The notes beneath the pieces were generated by a model that worked only from the letters and a program-made list of their open reading frames with translations, had not been told where the DNA came from and ran no database searches. A DNA stretch of 16,602 nt from UBA1731 sp963653155 (GTDB lineage: Bacteria > Verrucomicrobiota > Kiritimatiellia > RFP12 > UBA1067): NCBI GenBank assembly GCA_963653155.1, contig CAVJWR010000069.1:1-16602 (forward strand), in the 5' to 3' direction. Positions 1 through 7,973 of this stretch are shown one piece after another. Position 1 is the first letter of the stretch, and every line of letters starts with the position of its first letter. A program made the position numbers and the translations under genes.

Positions 1-2061
1 ATGGTGGCTCGACGTGTAAAAGCAGAATCACTTAAGGATCGGATGTCTCCGGAGTCCTTCTTGAAAGCGAAACAATTGGATGAGATAGCCAATGTCGAGC
101 ATGGATCGCTTGCTGACGCATATGAGAAGGTCAAGGCAGCAGACGCTGCATACAGCGAGCTTTTGGATAAGGTGATCGAACAGGATATCGCTCGAATCAT
201 GGCTACGATAGATGCGATGCCAGAACACTCGAAATGGCAAGCCGCGACAAAAATGCTGTCAGGAGTACTTGAAATTGACCCAGAAAATGAGCGCGCACGC
301 AAGGCATACGAGGATGCTGTCGGCCACACGAGTCCGTCAATGACAGTTACGGCGGAACTTAACGGGGAAGTTGTTCCCGATGTTCGTTTCTATGCAGACT
401 CCAAGCCAGTACCCAGTCCGTTTCATCATGTGTTCAAGACGGGCGCTAGGAATCTGAGTGAAGATTTATGTTTTCTTGATGCCGTATACACTAGGGGCGG
501 CAGGGTTTACTCTGCGCGGCGTTATGGCTCTAATCATAATTGGCGGGGTGAGACAAACATAGTGTTATCGTTGCAAGAGACTCCTGTAGCAGGGACCTCG
601 GTAAGATTAAAATTGGGACGCCATTCGCAGGAAACATTGAATTGGGCCGGTGTTAATCGTGACAAAACGAAAGAAACCTATATCGACCTGATCTGGTGTC
701 CGCCGGGTTCTGATGTGATTAAATATGTAGATCCAGAGACAGACGAACCTAAAACTATAGTCAAGTCGGTTGATATTGGCTTCTGGATTTCTAAGTATGA
801 ACTGACAGGCCATCAGTATAATGTCCTTATGGGGAGTGGTAAAGAACAGAATCGTGGATTCATGAGAAATGTGGTAGAGATGCTGCCGGATGATGATTTG
901 CCAGCCCAAAGTAGCTATATGAATTTTGCAATGGGACTGCAGGCCATGCGATTTAGGGTGCAAGGAGGTCCCATATATAGTGATCAAGCCGTTTTTGACA
1001 TTCCAAATGTTGCGCAGTGGATTCACGCTGCGTATTTTGGAGGATTTGCCATAGAGGAGGCTTCATTCTCTGATTATGCATGGTGTATTGAGAATGCAGG
1101 AACAAACACGTCGCTAAAGGTTGGACAGAAGAAACCGACAAAACTGGGACTGTATGATATCTTTGGAAATGTGCCAGAGTGGGTGGACGGTACCCCGTAT
1201 GAGTTGCTTGGGATTTGGAAACATGTGAATGGGCACAATGATGATTATATTACCAAGATGGGAGGTGGGTGTTCGGATGATTATGAGATTTCTATGGACA
1301 TTCTTTCAAAGAAGCCTTGCCACGCTCGTTTAAGCGAAGGACAGGGGCGCGCGGGATTTCGTCTTGTGGCACGAAGTTGCTTTGAACATGAGAAAAGTTT
1401 GATCGCGTGGGTGCATGCTTGTGATATGCTTGATTCTGATGATATGGTTCAGCAAAGCGAGGGACTGTCATTGCTGGCTAAGTATGCAAATGAAAGCACA
1501 GATACGGTGTTGCGACATGAAGCTGCAGGGGAATACGTTGCAAGAGGAGGCGATCCGCGTGAAGTCGGTATTGAATTGACACCATCAATTAGGCGAATCC
1601 TCGTATATCGTTGCACAAATGACGTTGAATTGGCTCGTTATGTTTTGGATGATAATGATCCGGATGTGATAGAAGCCGCCTATGAGAAAATCCAGAAGCC
1701 GACAAAGGAGGTTTCGGCACATTACCTTGCAGGCATAAGTGAAAACAATAAGTCATTAGAATTGTTAATGAAGGAGTTCGTGAGTTTTGATGGAAATCCT
1801 CAAGAAGGTGTAGACGAAAGACTTTTCAACTATTTAGCTCTCAATGCTCGAAATGGCAATGTGCGTGCTCAAGTGCTATGCGGAGTAAGGGATCCTCAAG
1901 TCTTAAAAGAGATAGCATTAAAGGATGAAAATCTTAACGTTGTTTATGATGCGATAGAAAAGATCAACGACCGACGCGTATTGACTGCGATACGTCAAGA
2001 GTCGAGAAAGAAGAAGGTGCGTTTGGCTGTTCGAGACAGACTGAAAGAACTGGATGAATAA
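1..2061 (+). CDS. SUMF1-fold (FGE-like) protein with C-terminal HEAT-like repeats, possibly 5'-truncated
   Basis: Reads 686 residues from an ATG that is the first base of the window, so the true start may lie upstream and no ribosome site can be judged. Residues about 60-105 look like a short helical, TPR-like segment. Residues 115-205 are beta-rich and unrecognised. About 227-458 is a divergent SUMF1/formylglycine-generating-enzyme fold: it has the FWISKYELTG entry strand, IPNVAQWIHAA in place of the usual LPTEAEWEYAA, LGLYDIFGNVPEWV, a GGG turn near 421-423 and the closing RAGFRLVA. After the GGG turn the two catalytic cysteines of true FGE are not in register, so sulfatase activation is unlikely and a recognition role is more plausible (inference). 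Residues about 465-686 are helical and HEAT-like, with paired units such as DPQVLKEIALKDENLNVV and NDRRVLTAIRQ. The gene stops 23 bases before the lipoprotein gene and probably shares its operon. Exact function unknown. Confidence 0.75.
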   Translation: MVARRVKAESLKDRMSPESFLKAKQLDEIANVEHGSLADAYEKVKAADAAYSELLDKVIEQDIARIMATIDAMPEHSKWQAATKMLSGVLEIDPENERARKAYEDAVGHTSPSMTVTAELNGEVVPDVRFYADSKPVPSPFHHVFKTGARNLSEDLCFLDAVYTRGGRVYSARRYGSNHNWRGETNIVLSLQETPVAGTSVRLKLGRHSQETLNWAGVNRDKTKETYIDLIWCPPGSDVIKYVDPETDEPKTIVKSVDIGFWISKYELTGHQYNVLMGSGKEQNRGFMRNVVEMLPDDDLPAQSSYMNFAMGLQAMRFRVQGGPIYSDQAVFDIPNVAQWIHAAYFGGFAIEEASFSDYAWCIENAGTNTSLKVGQKKPTKLGLYDIFGNVPEWVDGTPYELLGIWKHVNGHNDDYITKMGGGCSDDYEISMDILSKKPCHARLSEGQGRAGFRLVARSCFEHEKSLIAWVHACDMLDSDDMVQQSEGLSLLAKYANESTDTVLRHEAAGEYVARGGDPREVGIELTPSIRRILVYRCTNDVELARYVLDDNDPDVIEAAYEKIQKPTKEVSAHYLAGISENNKSLELLMKEFVSFDGNPQEGVDERLFNYLALNARNGNVRAQVLCGVRDPQVLKEIALKDENLNVVYDAIEKINDRRVLTAIRQESRKKKVRLAVRDRLKELDE

Positions 2062-2084
2062 TATGAATTCTAAGGTTGATGACC

Positions 2085-2522
2085 ATGAAGGTAATCGCGA
2101 TATTCATGCTCTCCTTTTTTGTGTTGGCCTGTTCTGAAAAAAGGGATGAGGTATTCTCGCTTGAGGAGGCGAACAAGTGTCTTCTGGAAAGCGACAAGAA
2201 CGCCGTCCGAGATGCGGTTGAGTGGATCAAGAAAGCCGAAGCGACAGAGGACGAGAAGACGTCGATTGAATACTTCGGTAAAGCGTACAATCCTATTAAT
2301 GAGTTGTATGTGGCAAGTCGTGATGATGTTTCCTTGACAGGCAGCAAGCGTTCGGCGGCCTTGGCTTGGGGGTTGATTGATTTCAGTTACAATCATGCGA
2401 CCGGTTCATGCGCCAAGTGGGTATTGTTCGCACAGAGATTGGGCTTGTTGGAAGCTCATCAGATGGTGGCTGATCCACCAGAAAAACTGCGCGGATGGCT
2501 TCTGCCGCCGGAACGACAGTAA
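2085..2522 (+). CDS. small lipoprotein of unknown function
   Basis: 145 residues. It begins with a classic lipoprotein signal: MK, a hydrophobic run (VIAIFMLSFFVL), then the lipobox V-L-A-C with Cys16, so the mature protein is predicted to be lipidated and membrane-anchored facing the periplasm or outside. The rest is helical and charged (residues 20-65), with a Trp/Tyr-rich second half containing AALAWGLIDFSY and ending PPEKLRGWLLPPERQ. No known domain recognised. Start choice: an in-frame TTG (2076) and ATG (2079) lie upstream, but AAGG at 2072-2075 is 9 bases from the ATG at 2085 and only 3 or fewer from the others, and 2085 gives the normal signal-peptide form. It lies 23 bases after the SUMF1/HEAT gene and 36 before the TIR gene, so it is probably co-transcribed and may be a surface or periplasmic partner of that pair (inference). 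Confidence 0.8.
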   Translation: MKVIAIFMLSFFVLACSEKRDEVFSLEEANKCLLESDKNAVRDAVEWIKKAEATEDEKTSIEYFGKAYNPINELYVASRDDVSLTGSKRSAALAWGLIDFSYNHATGSCAKWVLFAQRLGLLEAHQMVADPPEKLRGWLLPPERQ

Positions 2523-2545
2523 ATATAACGAAGAAATCAATCTAC

Positions 2546-2550
2546 AGGAG
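2546..2550 (+). promoter_or_regulatory. ribosome binding site of the TIR-Sel1 gene
   Basis: AGGAG lies 8 bases before the ATG at 2559. It is the strongest Shine-Dalgarno match in the 5' operon and fixes the start of the giant TIR protein. Confidence 0.7.
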
Positions 2551-2558
2551 ATAGACCT

Positions 2559-5500
2559 ATGGCATACGATGTATTCATCAGTTATCGTCGACTGAGCAAG
2601 GGTGTTAACGGCGTACACATTGCGCGCTGCCTTCAGCAGGAGCTGAAATCCATGGGGCTGAACGTGTTCTTCGATATGGAAGAACTCACGGATGGTAAGT
2701 TCAACGAGAAGTTGTATGAAGCCATTGAATCGTCGAAGAACGTCATATTCCTGATGACGGATGGGGCGTTTGAACGCTGCGTGAACGAGGGCGATTGGGT
2801 ACGAAACGAACTTGAACACGTCATCGAGAAGGGTGTCAATCTAGTCCCGGTCGCGCCGACGGGAACAACGATCACATTCCCAGAAGGATTTCCAGAAAAA
2901 CTGGAGCCGATGAAGATGCTGGAGGTTTCCGAGTTGAACCTTGAGAAACTTTTCAGAGAGTCGGTGGTTAAGATTGCGGGACGGCTCAAGGGCGTGGTGC
3001 TTGTCGATGAGAAGGAGAAGCGGGAATCCGAAGAGGCATTTCTGCTGCAGGCGCGTGCTTTCAAGGGCAACGACGGGGTCATAGACGCTGAGGAAATGAA
3101 GACCTTGGAGGCGACCGCAAAAAAGCTCGGCATCAGCACGGCTCGCCGCATCAAGCTCATTGCGCAGGTCGAACAGGAATTTGTGCCGCCATCTGCGGCC
3201 GGACTGGACTTGATGCCGCCCATGCCACAGGTCGTGCCGAGTTTTGACGTGTTCATCTCCTATCGTCGCGACGGTGGCGCATCCGATGCGAGATTGATGT
3301 ACGAACGCCTGTCGAAGGATGGATATTCGGTCAGCTTCGACATGGATACGCTCAAAAACGGTAACTTCAACGAAGAACTTCTGCGGCGTGTGGCCGAGTG
3401 CAAGAATTTCATCATCCTTTTGAGCAAGGGATGTTTCGACAAGACGATCAAGGGCTGTAAGCGCGAGGACGACTGGATGCGTCTTGAACTGGCGACAGCG
3501 CTCTACAACAAGAAGAACATCGTGACGGTCATGCTTCCTGGGTTCGTAAAACCAGAGAAGCTTCCGCCGGATATTGCTGCCGTTCTCAATATGAACGGTC
3601 CCAAGTACGATCTTTACTATATTGATTCCTTCTATGACAAACTTGAAAAGGAGTTCCTCCGCAAGGTGAATTCAGAATCTGCTCAAGAGTCAGAATGTGA
3701 CGAGAATGATAACATCCTGTCGGTTGATGCAGACGTAAAGGAGCACGATTCCTCTTTTGACGATATCTTTGGAGATGATGCGGAATATTGGCGCGAAGAG
3801 GCAGAACAGGCGTATAAATCCGTCTCTCGTGTCATTCCCTATGCAGAACTGAAGAAGCTCGATGATGCATGGAATGAGGCGGAAGAGAACATCAGGGGAG
3901 GAGACCACAAGATAGCCACTCGGCGCTACATGGATGTGGTGGAGATTTCATCCAAGATTAAAAGCTGTTCATCACCGTTTGTGACGAGGCTCGTTGGCGA
4001 TGGCATCGATACGCATACTCTTGCTTGGTTTGAGAAAGCGCTCGCCAAGGCTCAAAAAGGTGATCGGGACTATCAGTATGGCGTTGGAACGCTTTATGCA
4101 TCTGGACTGGGCGTTGAGAGAGATAACGCGGCCGCGTTCCGCTGGTTTGAGCGTGCTGCGGCGCAGGGCCATGTTCAGGCCTTGGCGGCCGTTGGTTCGG
4201 CATACGCCACTGGTGAAGGTGTGGAGATTGATTACGGTAAAGCGAGAAACTATCTGAGAAAGGCTGAGAAGAAAGGCGATGTGCGGGCTATTGAACGGCT
4301 TGGTTACCTGTATCAACATGGATTGGGTGTCCGCCGCAATTACACGATTGCGGTGAACAAGTACAAGTCGGCGGCGGCTAACGGCAATTCGGCGGCGATG
4401 ATTGCGCTGGGGATGATGTTGGAGACCGGAAATGGAATCGTCGCCGACTTGGAGAAGGCCATCGCGTGGTATCGGTCCGCTGTTGCGAATGGGAATGCTG
4501 TCGCCCAGAGGAAGTTGGCTGGATTCCTTTTTACGGGGAAAGGCGTGGAGAAAGACAAGGCCGAGGCCGTGAAGTTGGCGCGTCTCGCCGCCAATCAGGG
4601 AGATGCCGACGCCATCGCCATTCTGGGGCGTGCCTATGAGAATGGTACGGGAATAGCGGTAGATATTGTCAAGGCAGAAGAGTTGTACCGCAAGGCTGCC
4701 GACAGGGGAAGCGCACTCGGTAAGTTGTTCCTTTCCGAACGTGAGGCCGAGGCACAATACCGCAACGGCGTGAAGTTCCTTGAGGGGAAGGATGGTGATC
4801 AGGACTTCAAGGCAGCATTGATCTGGTTTGAGAAATCTGCTGCACAGGACAATGGCGCGGCAATGGAACAGCTTGGGTTCATGCATGAACGTGGGTTGGG
4901 GTGCGAAGTGGACGTCAAGTCCGCCAAGAAGTGGTATGAAAAAGCCATTGAGAAGGGAAATGCGGTGGCAATGGTTGGCCTTGGAAAAATGTATTTCAGG
5001 GGTTATGACGGCATCGCGAAAGACTATGTGAAAGCTTGCGAGTATTTCAAGAAGGCCGCAGCGCTTTGGCGTTCGGTAGATCCTGAAAACCAATGGAAGG
5101 TCTTGTGTGCTTTTTTCTATCTTGGCCGAATCTACACGGAAGGATTGGGAGTCGAAAAGGACTTGATGCTTGGGCAGAGATGTCATTTGTTTGCTGCCAA
5201 TATGGGGAATGTTGCGAGTCTGCATTCTATTGCGAAAGATTATGAAAAAGGTACAGACGGTAAGATGAAGTCGTCGGAACGGGCGAAATTCTGGTATGAG
5301 AAATGTGCGCAGGTACTGATAAAGCGAAAGTTTAGTTTTGCGGATGACATGGCAATGCGCGTGTTCGGTTTGCTTTATCAGTATGGAGATGGTGTTGAGA
5401 AGGACATAGAGGAATCACGAAAATGGTTCAGAAGGGCTGCCGATCTAGGAAATGTCCAGTGCTTGTATGCCCTTGCACGGGCATATAGATATGGACGTGG

Positions 5501-6827
5501 TGTTCCAAAAGATACCCACAAAGCGCTTGAACTGTATGAGGAGGCTGCGACTAGAGGGTACAAATTGGCCCAGAACGGCATCTCTTGGATATATTACTTG
5601 GGTGAAGGCGTGGATAAGGATCTGGACAAGGCGCTCAAGTGGGGGATTAAGGCCGCAGAAAATGGTAGTGACGGAGCTATGGAAACGCTTTATCGAATGT
5701 ACCGTGACGGCGATGGCGTGGAAAAAGACGAGGCTAAGGCTCTGGAATGGTTGATGAAGGCATCTGAAAAGGGAAATGCGACTGCACAAGCGGCTCTTGG
5801 CGATTGTTACGAACATGGTTGCCTTGGCGTACAGGTCGACATTGAAAAGGCAGTAATGCTTTATCGACAGGCCGCCGACAAGAACGATACGAGAGGTTTG
5901 CTCTGCCTTGGATTGTGCTATCGAGACGGGAAAGGCGTTGAATCCGATGAGCAGAAAGCTTGGAGATTGATCACAGACTGCAAAAAAGATGATGATTTAC
6001 ATTTCGATGATAAGGCAATTGGAGTTTTGTCCGAGATGTACTACGGAGGAGATGGTTTTGCAGAGAATGAAAGACGGTTTAATGGATATGATACCAATGT
6101 TAACCAAAAGGCATTGTGCAAGCTCGGTTTTCGATATAGGCGTGCCCGAGGATTGCCGAAGGATATTGACAGAGCATTTGAATGCCTGAAAACAGCGGCT
6201 GAACATGGTGACAAGACGGCGCAGAATAGTCTGGGATGGATGTACTACACTGGGGAGCATATTGAGCGCAATCCGAGATTGGCATTCGAATGGACAATGA
6301 AAGCGGTCAATAACGGCAACCCATATGGAATGGAAACACTATTCCGAATGTATCGAGATGGATATGGTGTTGCTAGAAATGAGCAGGAAGCATTGAAATG
6401 GTTGGAAACAGCGATAAGGAATCCGGAAGATACAGGAGGATTGACCTCGTCTGAACTTGGGGAATGTTATGAATACGGACTGTTGGGGCTGGAGGTGGAT
6501 GCTCAAAAGGCATTCGATCTCTACCGCAAGTCTTCGCAAAAGAATAAATGTCCTGGGAAGTACAATCGAGGTCGTTGTCATTTGTATGGCATTGGAACCG
6601 TGGTGGACATAGATCGAGCTATTGAATGGTTGACGAAAGCAACTGAAGTTGAGGACATTGATGATCATAAATATGACTTGTTGGCCATGTCCCTGTTAGC
6701 CAAAATGTATTGTGAAGGGATTGGCGTTGACAAGGACGACACGAAGGCGCAGATATGGAGGGCCAAGTTTGACGAGATAAAGAGAAAGCGCCAGGAGGAA
6801 ATCCCCGGCTTTGTCTCTCCAGTTTGA
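2559..6827 (+). CDS. tandem-TIR Sel1-repeat protein (1422 aa)
   Basis: Two TIR domains occupy residues about 2-142 and 228-370. Each starts with a D-V-F-I-S-Y-R-R beta-A strand and carries FDM plus a W-x-R-x-E helix: DWVRNE with Glu84, and DWMRLE with Glu310, the position of the catalytic glutamate in NAD+-cleaving TIRs. Between them residues 155-207 form a small helical linker with a GNDGVIDAEE turn resembling a degenerate EF-hand or TerB-like motif. Residues 371-480 are acidic, then helical. From about 502 to 1410 there are some 24 Sel1-like repeats of roughly 36 residues (pattern LG-x-x-Y-x-x-G-x-GV-x-x-D...KA...W-x-x-KAA...G). No signal peptide or membrane segment is evident, so it is probably cytosolic. 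Family knowledge: bacterial TIRs usually act as NADases or signal-nucleotide makers in immunity, while Sel1 repeats are protein-binding scaffolds. Target and trigger cannot be read from sequence. It is the third gene of a likely operon. Confidence 0.93.
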   Translation: MAYDVFISYRRLSKGVNGVHIARCLQQELKSMGLNVFFDMEELTDGKFNEKLYEAIESSKNVIFLMTDGAFERCVNEGDWVRNELEHVIEKGVNLVPVAPTGTTITFPEGFPEKLEPMKMLEVSELNLEKLFRESVVKIAGRLKGVVLVDEKEKRESEEAFLLQARAFKGNDGVIDAEEMKTLEATAKKLGISTARRIKLIAQVEQEFVPPSAAGLDLMPPMPQVVPSFDVFISYRRDGGASDARLMYERLSKDGYSVSFDMDTLKNGNFNEELLRRVAECKNFIILLSKGCFDKTIKGCKREDDWMRLELATALYNKKNIVTVMLPGFVKPEKLPPDIAAVLNMNGPKYDLYYIDSFYDKLEKEFLRKVNSESAQESECDENDNILSVDADVKEHDSSFDDIFGDDAEYWREEAEQAYKSVSRVIPYAELKKLDDAWNEAEENIRGGDHKIATRRYMDVVEISSKIKSCSSPFVTRLVGDGIDTHTLAWFEKALAKAQKGDRDYQYGVGTLYASGLGVERDNAAAFRWFERAAAQGHVQALAAVGSAYATGEGVEIDYGKARNYLRKAEKKGDVRAIERLGYLYQHGLGVRRNYTIAVNKYKSAAANGNSAAMIALGMMLETGNGIVADLEKAIAWYRSAVANGNAVAQRKLAGFLFTGKGVEKDKAEAVKLARLAANQGDADAIAILGRAYENGTGIAVDIVKAEELYRKAADRGSALGKLFLSEREAEAQYRNGVKFLEGKDGDQDFKAALIWFEKSAAQDNGAAMEQLGFMHERGLGCEVDVKSAKKWYEKAIEKGNAVAMVGLGKMYFRGYDGIAKDYVKACEYFKKAAALWRSVDPENQWKVLCAFFYLGRIYTEGLGVEKDLMLGQRCHLFAANMGNVASLHSIAKDYEKGTDGKMKSSERAKFWYEKCAQVLIKRKFSFADDMAMRVFGLLYQYGDGVEKDIEESRKWFRRAADLGNVQCLYALARAYRYGRGVPKDTHKALELYEEAATRGYKLAQNGISWIYYLGEGVDKDLDKALKWGIKAAENGSDGAMETLYRMYRDGDGVEKDEAKALEWLMKASEKGNATAQAALGDCYEHGCLGVQVDIEKAVMLYRQAADKNDTRGLLCLGLCYRDGKGVESDEQKAWRLITDCKKDDDLHFDDKAIGVLSEMYYGGDGFAENERRFNGYDTNVNQKALCKLGFRYRRARGLPKDIDRAFECLKTAAEHGDKTAQNSLGWMYYTGEHIERNPRLAFEWTMKAVNNGNPYGMETLFRMYRDGYGVARNEQEALKWLETAIRNPEDTGGLTSSELGECYEYGLLGLEVDAQKAFDLYRKSSQKNKCPGKYNRGRCHLYGIGTVVDIDRAIEWLTKATEVEDIDDHKYDLLAMSLLAKMYCEGIGVDKDDTKAQIWRAKFDEIKRKRQEEIPGFVSPV
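5454..6083 (+). repeat. first copy of an internally duplicated Sel1 block
   Basis: Covers protein residues about 966-1175, some five to six Sel1 units. Its unit order and idiosyncratic signatures (AQN..SW.YY.GE, METLYRMYRDGDGV, LGDCYEHGCLG, VDIEKAVMLYR) recur in the same order in a second block about 217-223 residues later. Signatures that differ from the generic Sel1 consensus show segmental duplication rather than simple repeat similarity. Confidence 0.75.
6105..6752 (+). repeat. second copy of the duplicated Sel1 block
   Basis: Covers residues about 1183-1398. Matches to the first copy are AQNSLGWMYYTGE, METLFRMYRDGYGV, LGECYEYGLLG and VDAQKAFDLYR. The offset is 217 residues at the start, 220 in the middle and about 223 at the end, so small insertions have accumulated. 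The DNA is diverged but still visibly alike around ATGGAAAC...CGAATGTA in both copies. Confidence 0.75.
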
Positions 6828-6853
6828 TTTTTGAATTGAAAGGTAAGATGAAA

Positions 6854-7936
6854 ATGAATGCGACAGACATAAAGGTCTTGAAGAATCTGGTGGAAACACC
6901 GACACCGGCGGGATCTGAGGCTGCTGGTGCTCTGTTGCTGGGGCGCTGGATCAAGGAGAAGACTGGCATCCGGCCGATGATCGACGTGCACGGCAATCTG
7001 CATGCCGTGTGCGATGTCGGGGCGAAGCGGACGGTGATGCTCGAGGGGCATGGGGACGAGATCGGCTACATGGTCGAGTACATCGATTCGCGAGGATTCG
7101 TCTATTTCCAGGCGCTTGGTGGGCTGGTGGTGCCGCTTTCGGCGGCGGAGCGGATTCGCATCCTTACTAAGAACGGCGTGGTCAATGGCGTGATGGGCAC
7201 GCGGCCCCCTCATCTGATGAAGACGGACGAACGGAAGAACATGGTGGCGAACGAGCTGAAGTCCATGCCGTGCGACATCGGGGCGTCGTCCTACGAAGAG
7301 GCGAGCAAGCTGGTTTCGGTCGGGGACCCCGCCGTGGCCGACACCGGATGGCGAAAACTCGCCGGGACGCGCGTCTCGGGACGCGGGCTTGACAATCGCT
7401 GCGGCACGTTTGCGATGTGCCGCGCGTTCATCCGTTTGGCGACGTCGGCCGAACCGCCACGCGTGAATCTGCATTACGTCTCCAGCGTCTGCGAGGAGAT
7501 CGGATTGGTGGGTGGGCGCCTGGCGAGCTATGCCGTCCATCCGGCCATCGGCATCAGCTGCGATGTGGCGTTCGCCGGCGACGTGCAGGGCGATGACGCG
7601 AAGGTGATCGGCGATATCCGACTGGGCGCCGGCGGCGCGTTGGCGGTTGGGCCGATCTACCACCGGGGGTTGCGTGAGCATTTCCTCGCAACGGCCCGGG
7701 CGAAGGGTATCCCCGTGCAGGTGCGGGGCGTGCCGAAGGGTGCGGGCAACAACGGATGGTCGCTGAAGATGGAGCATGGCGGCGCGGCGGTCGTCCAGAT
7801 CGCGGTACCGCTGAGGTACATGCACTCCCCAGTGGAGGTAATCGACCTGAAGGACGTCGACAGCGTGACCGACCTGGTTGTCGCCGCGCTCCTCGGTCTT
7901 GACGATGCCTTTGAACTTCTTCCTGAACAACCGTAG
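6854..7936 (+). CDS. M42 family metallo-aminopeptidase
   Basis: 360 residues, the normal length for the M42 glutamyl-aminopeptidase / tetrahedral aminopeptidase family: cytosolic, usually dodecameric, two-metal exopeptidases that trim short peptides. Expected active-site elements are all present: GHGDEIG (His66, Asp68), RGLDNRCG (bridging Asp180), CEEIG (Glu214 and Glu215), an Asp in ISCDVAF (Asp237) and RYMHSPVE (His324). Start: an in-frame TTG at 6824 would overlap the TIR stop, and ATGs occur at 6848 and 6854. GAAAGG at 6838-6843 is 10 bases from 6854 and 4 from 6848, which favours 6854, though 6848 remains possible. The gene begins 26 bases after the TIR stop with no visible terminator between, so read-through is likely. 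It is clearly GC-richer than the TIR gene. It ends with tandem stops TAG-TAA. Confidence 0.93.
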   Translation: MNATDIKVLKNLVETPTPAGSEAAGALLLGRWIKEKTGIRPMIDVHGNLHAVCDVGAKRTVMLEGHGDEIGYMVEYIDSRGFVYFQALGGLVVPLSAAERIRILTKNGVVNGVMGTRPPHLMKTDERKNMVANELKSMPCDIGASSYEEASKLVSVGDPAVADTGWRKLAGTRVSGRGLDNRCGTFAMCRAFIRLATSAEPPRVNLHYVSSVCEEIGLVGGRLASYAVHPAIGISCDVAFAGDVQGDDAKVIGDIRLGAGGALAVGPIYHRGLREHFLATARAKGIPVQVRGVPKGAGNNGWSLKMEHGGAAVVQIAVPLRYMHSPVEVIDLKDVDSVTDLVVAALLGLDDAFELLPEQP

Positions 7937-7973
7937 TAAATTAGGCCGATAAAATGTTTGAAACGCTAAAGCA

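Noticed and set aside
3972..5225. Minus-strand 417-codon frame opposite the Sel1 repeats
   Set aside because: Mirrors the periodic codons of the Sel1 repeats and has no independent coding evidence.
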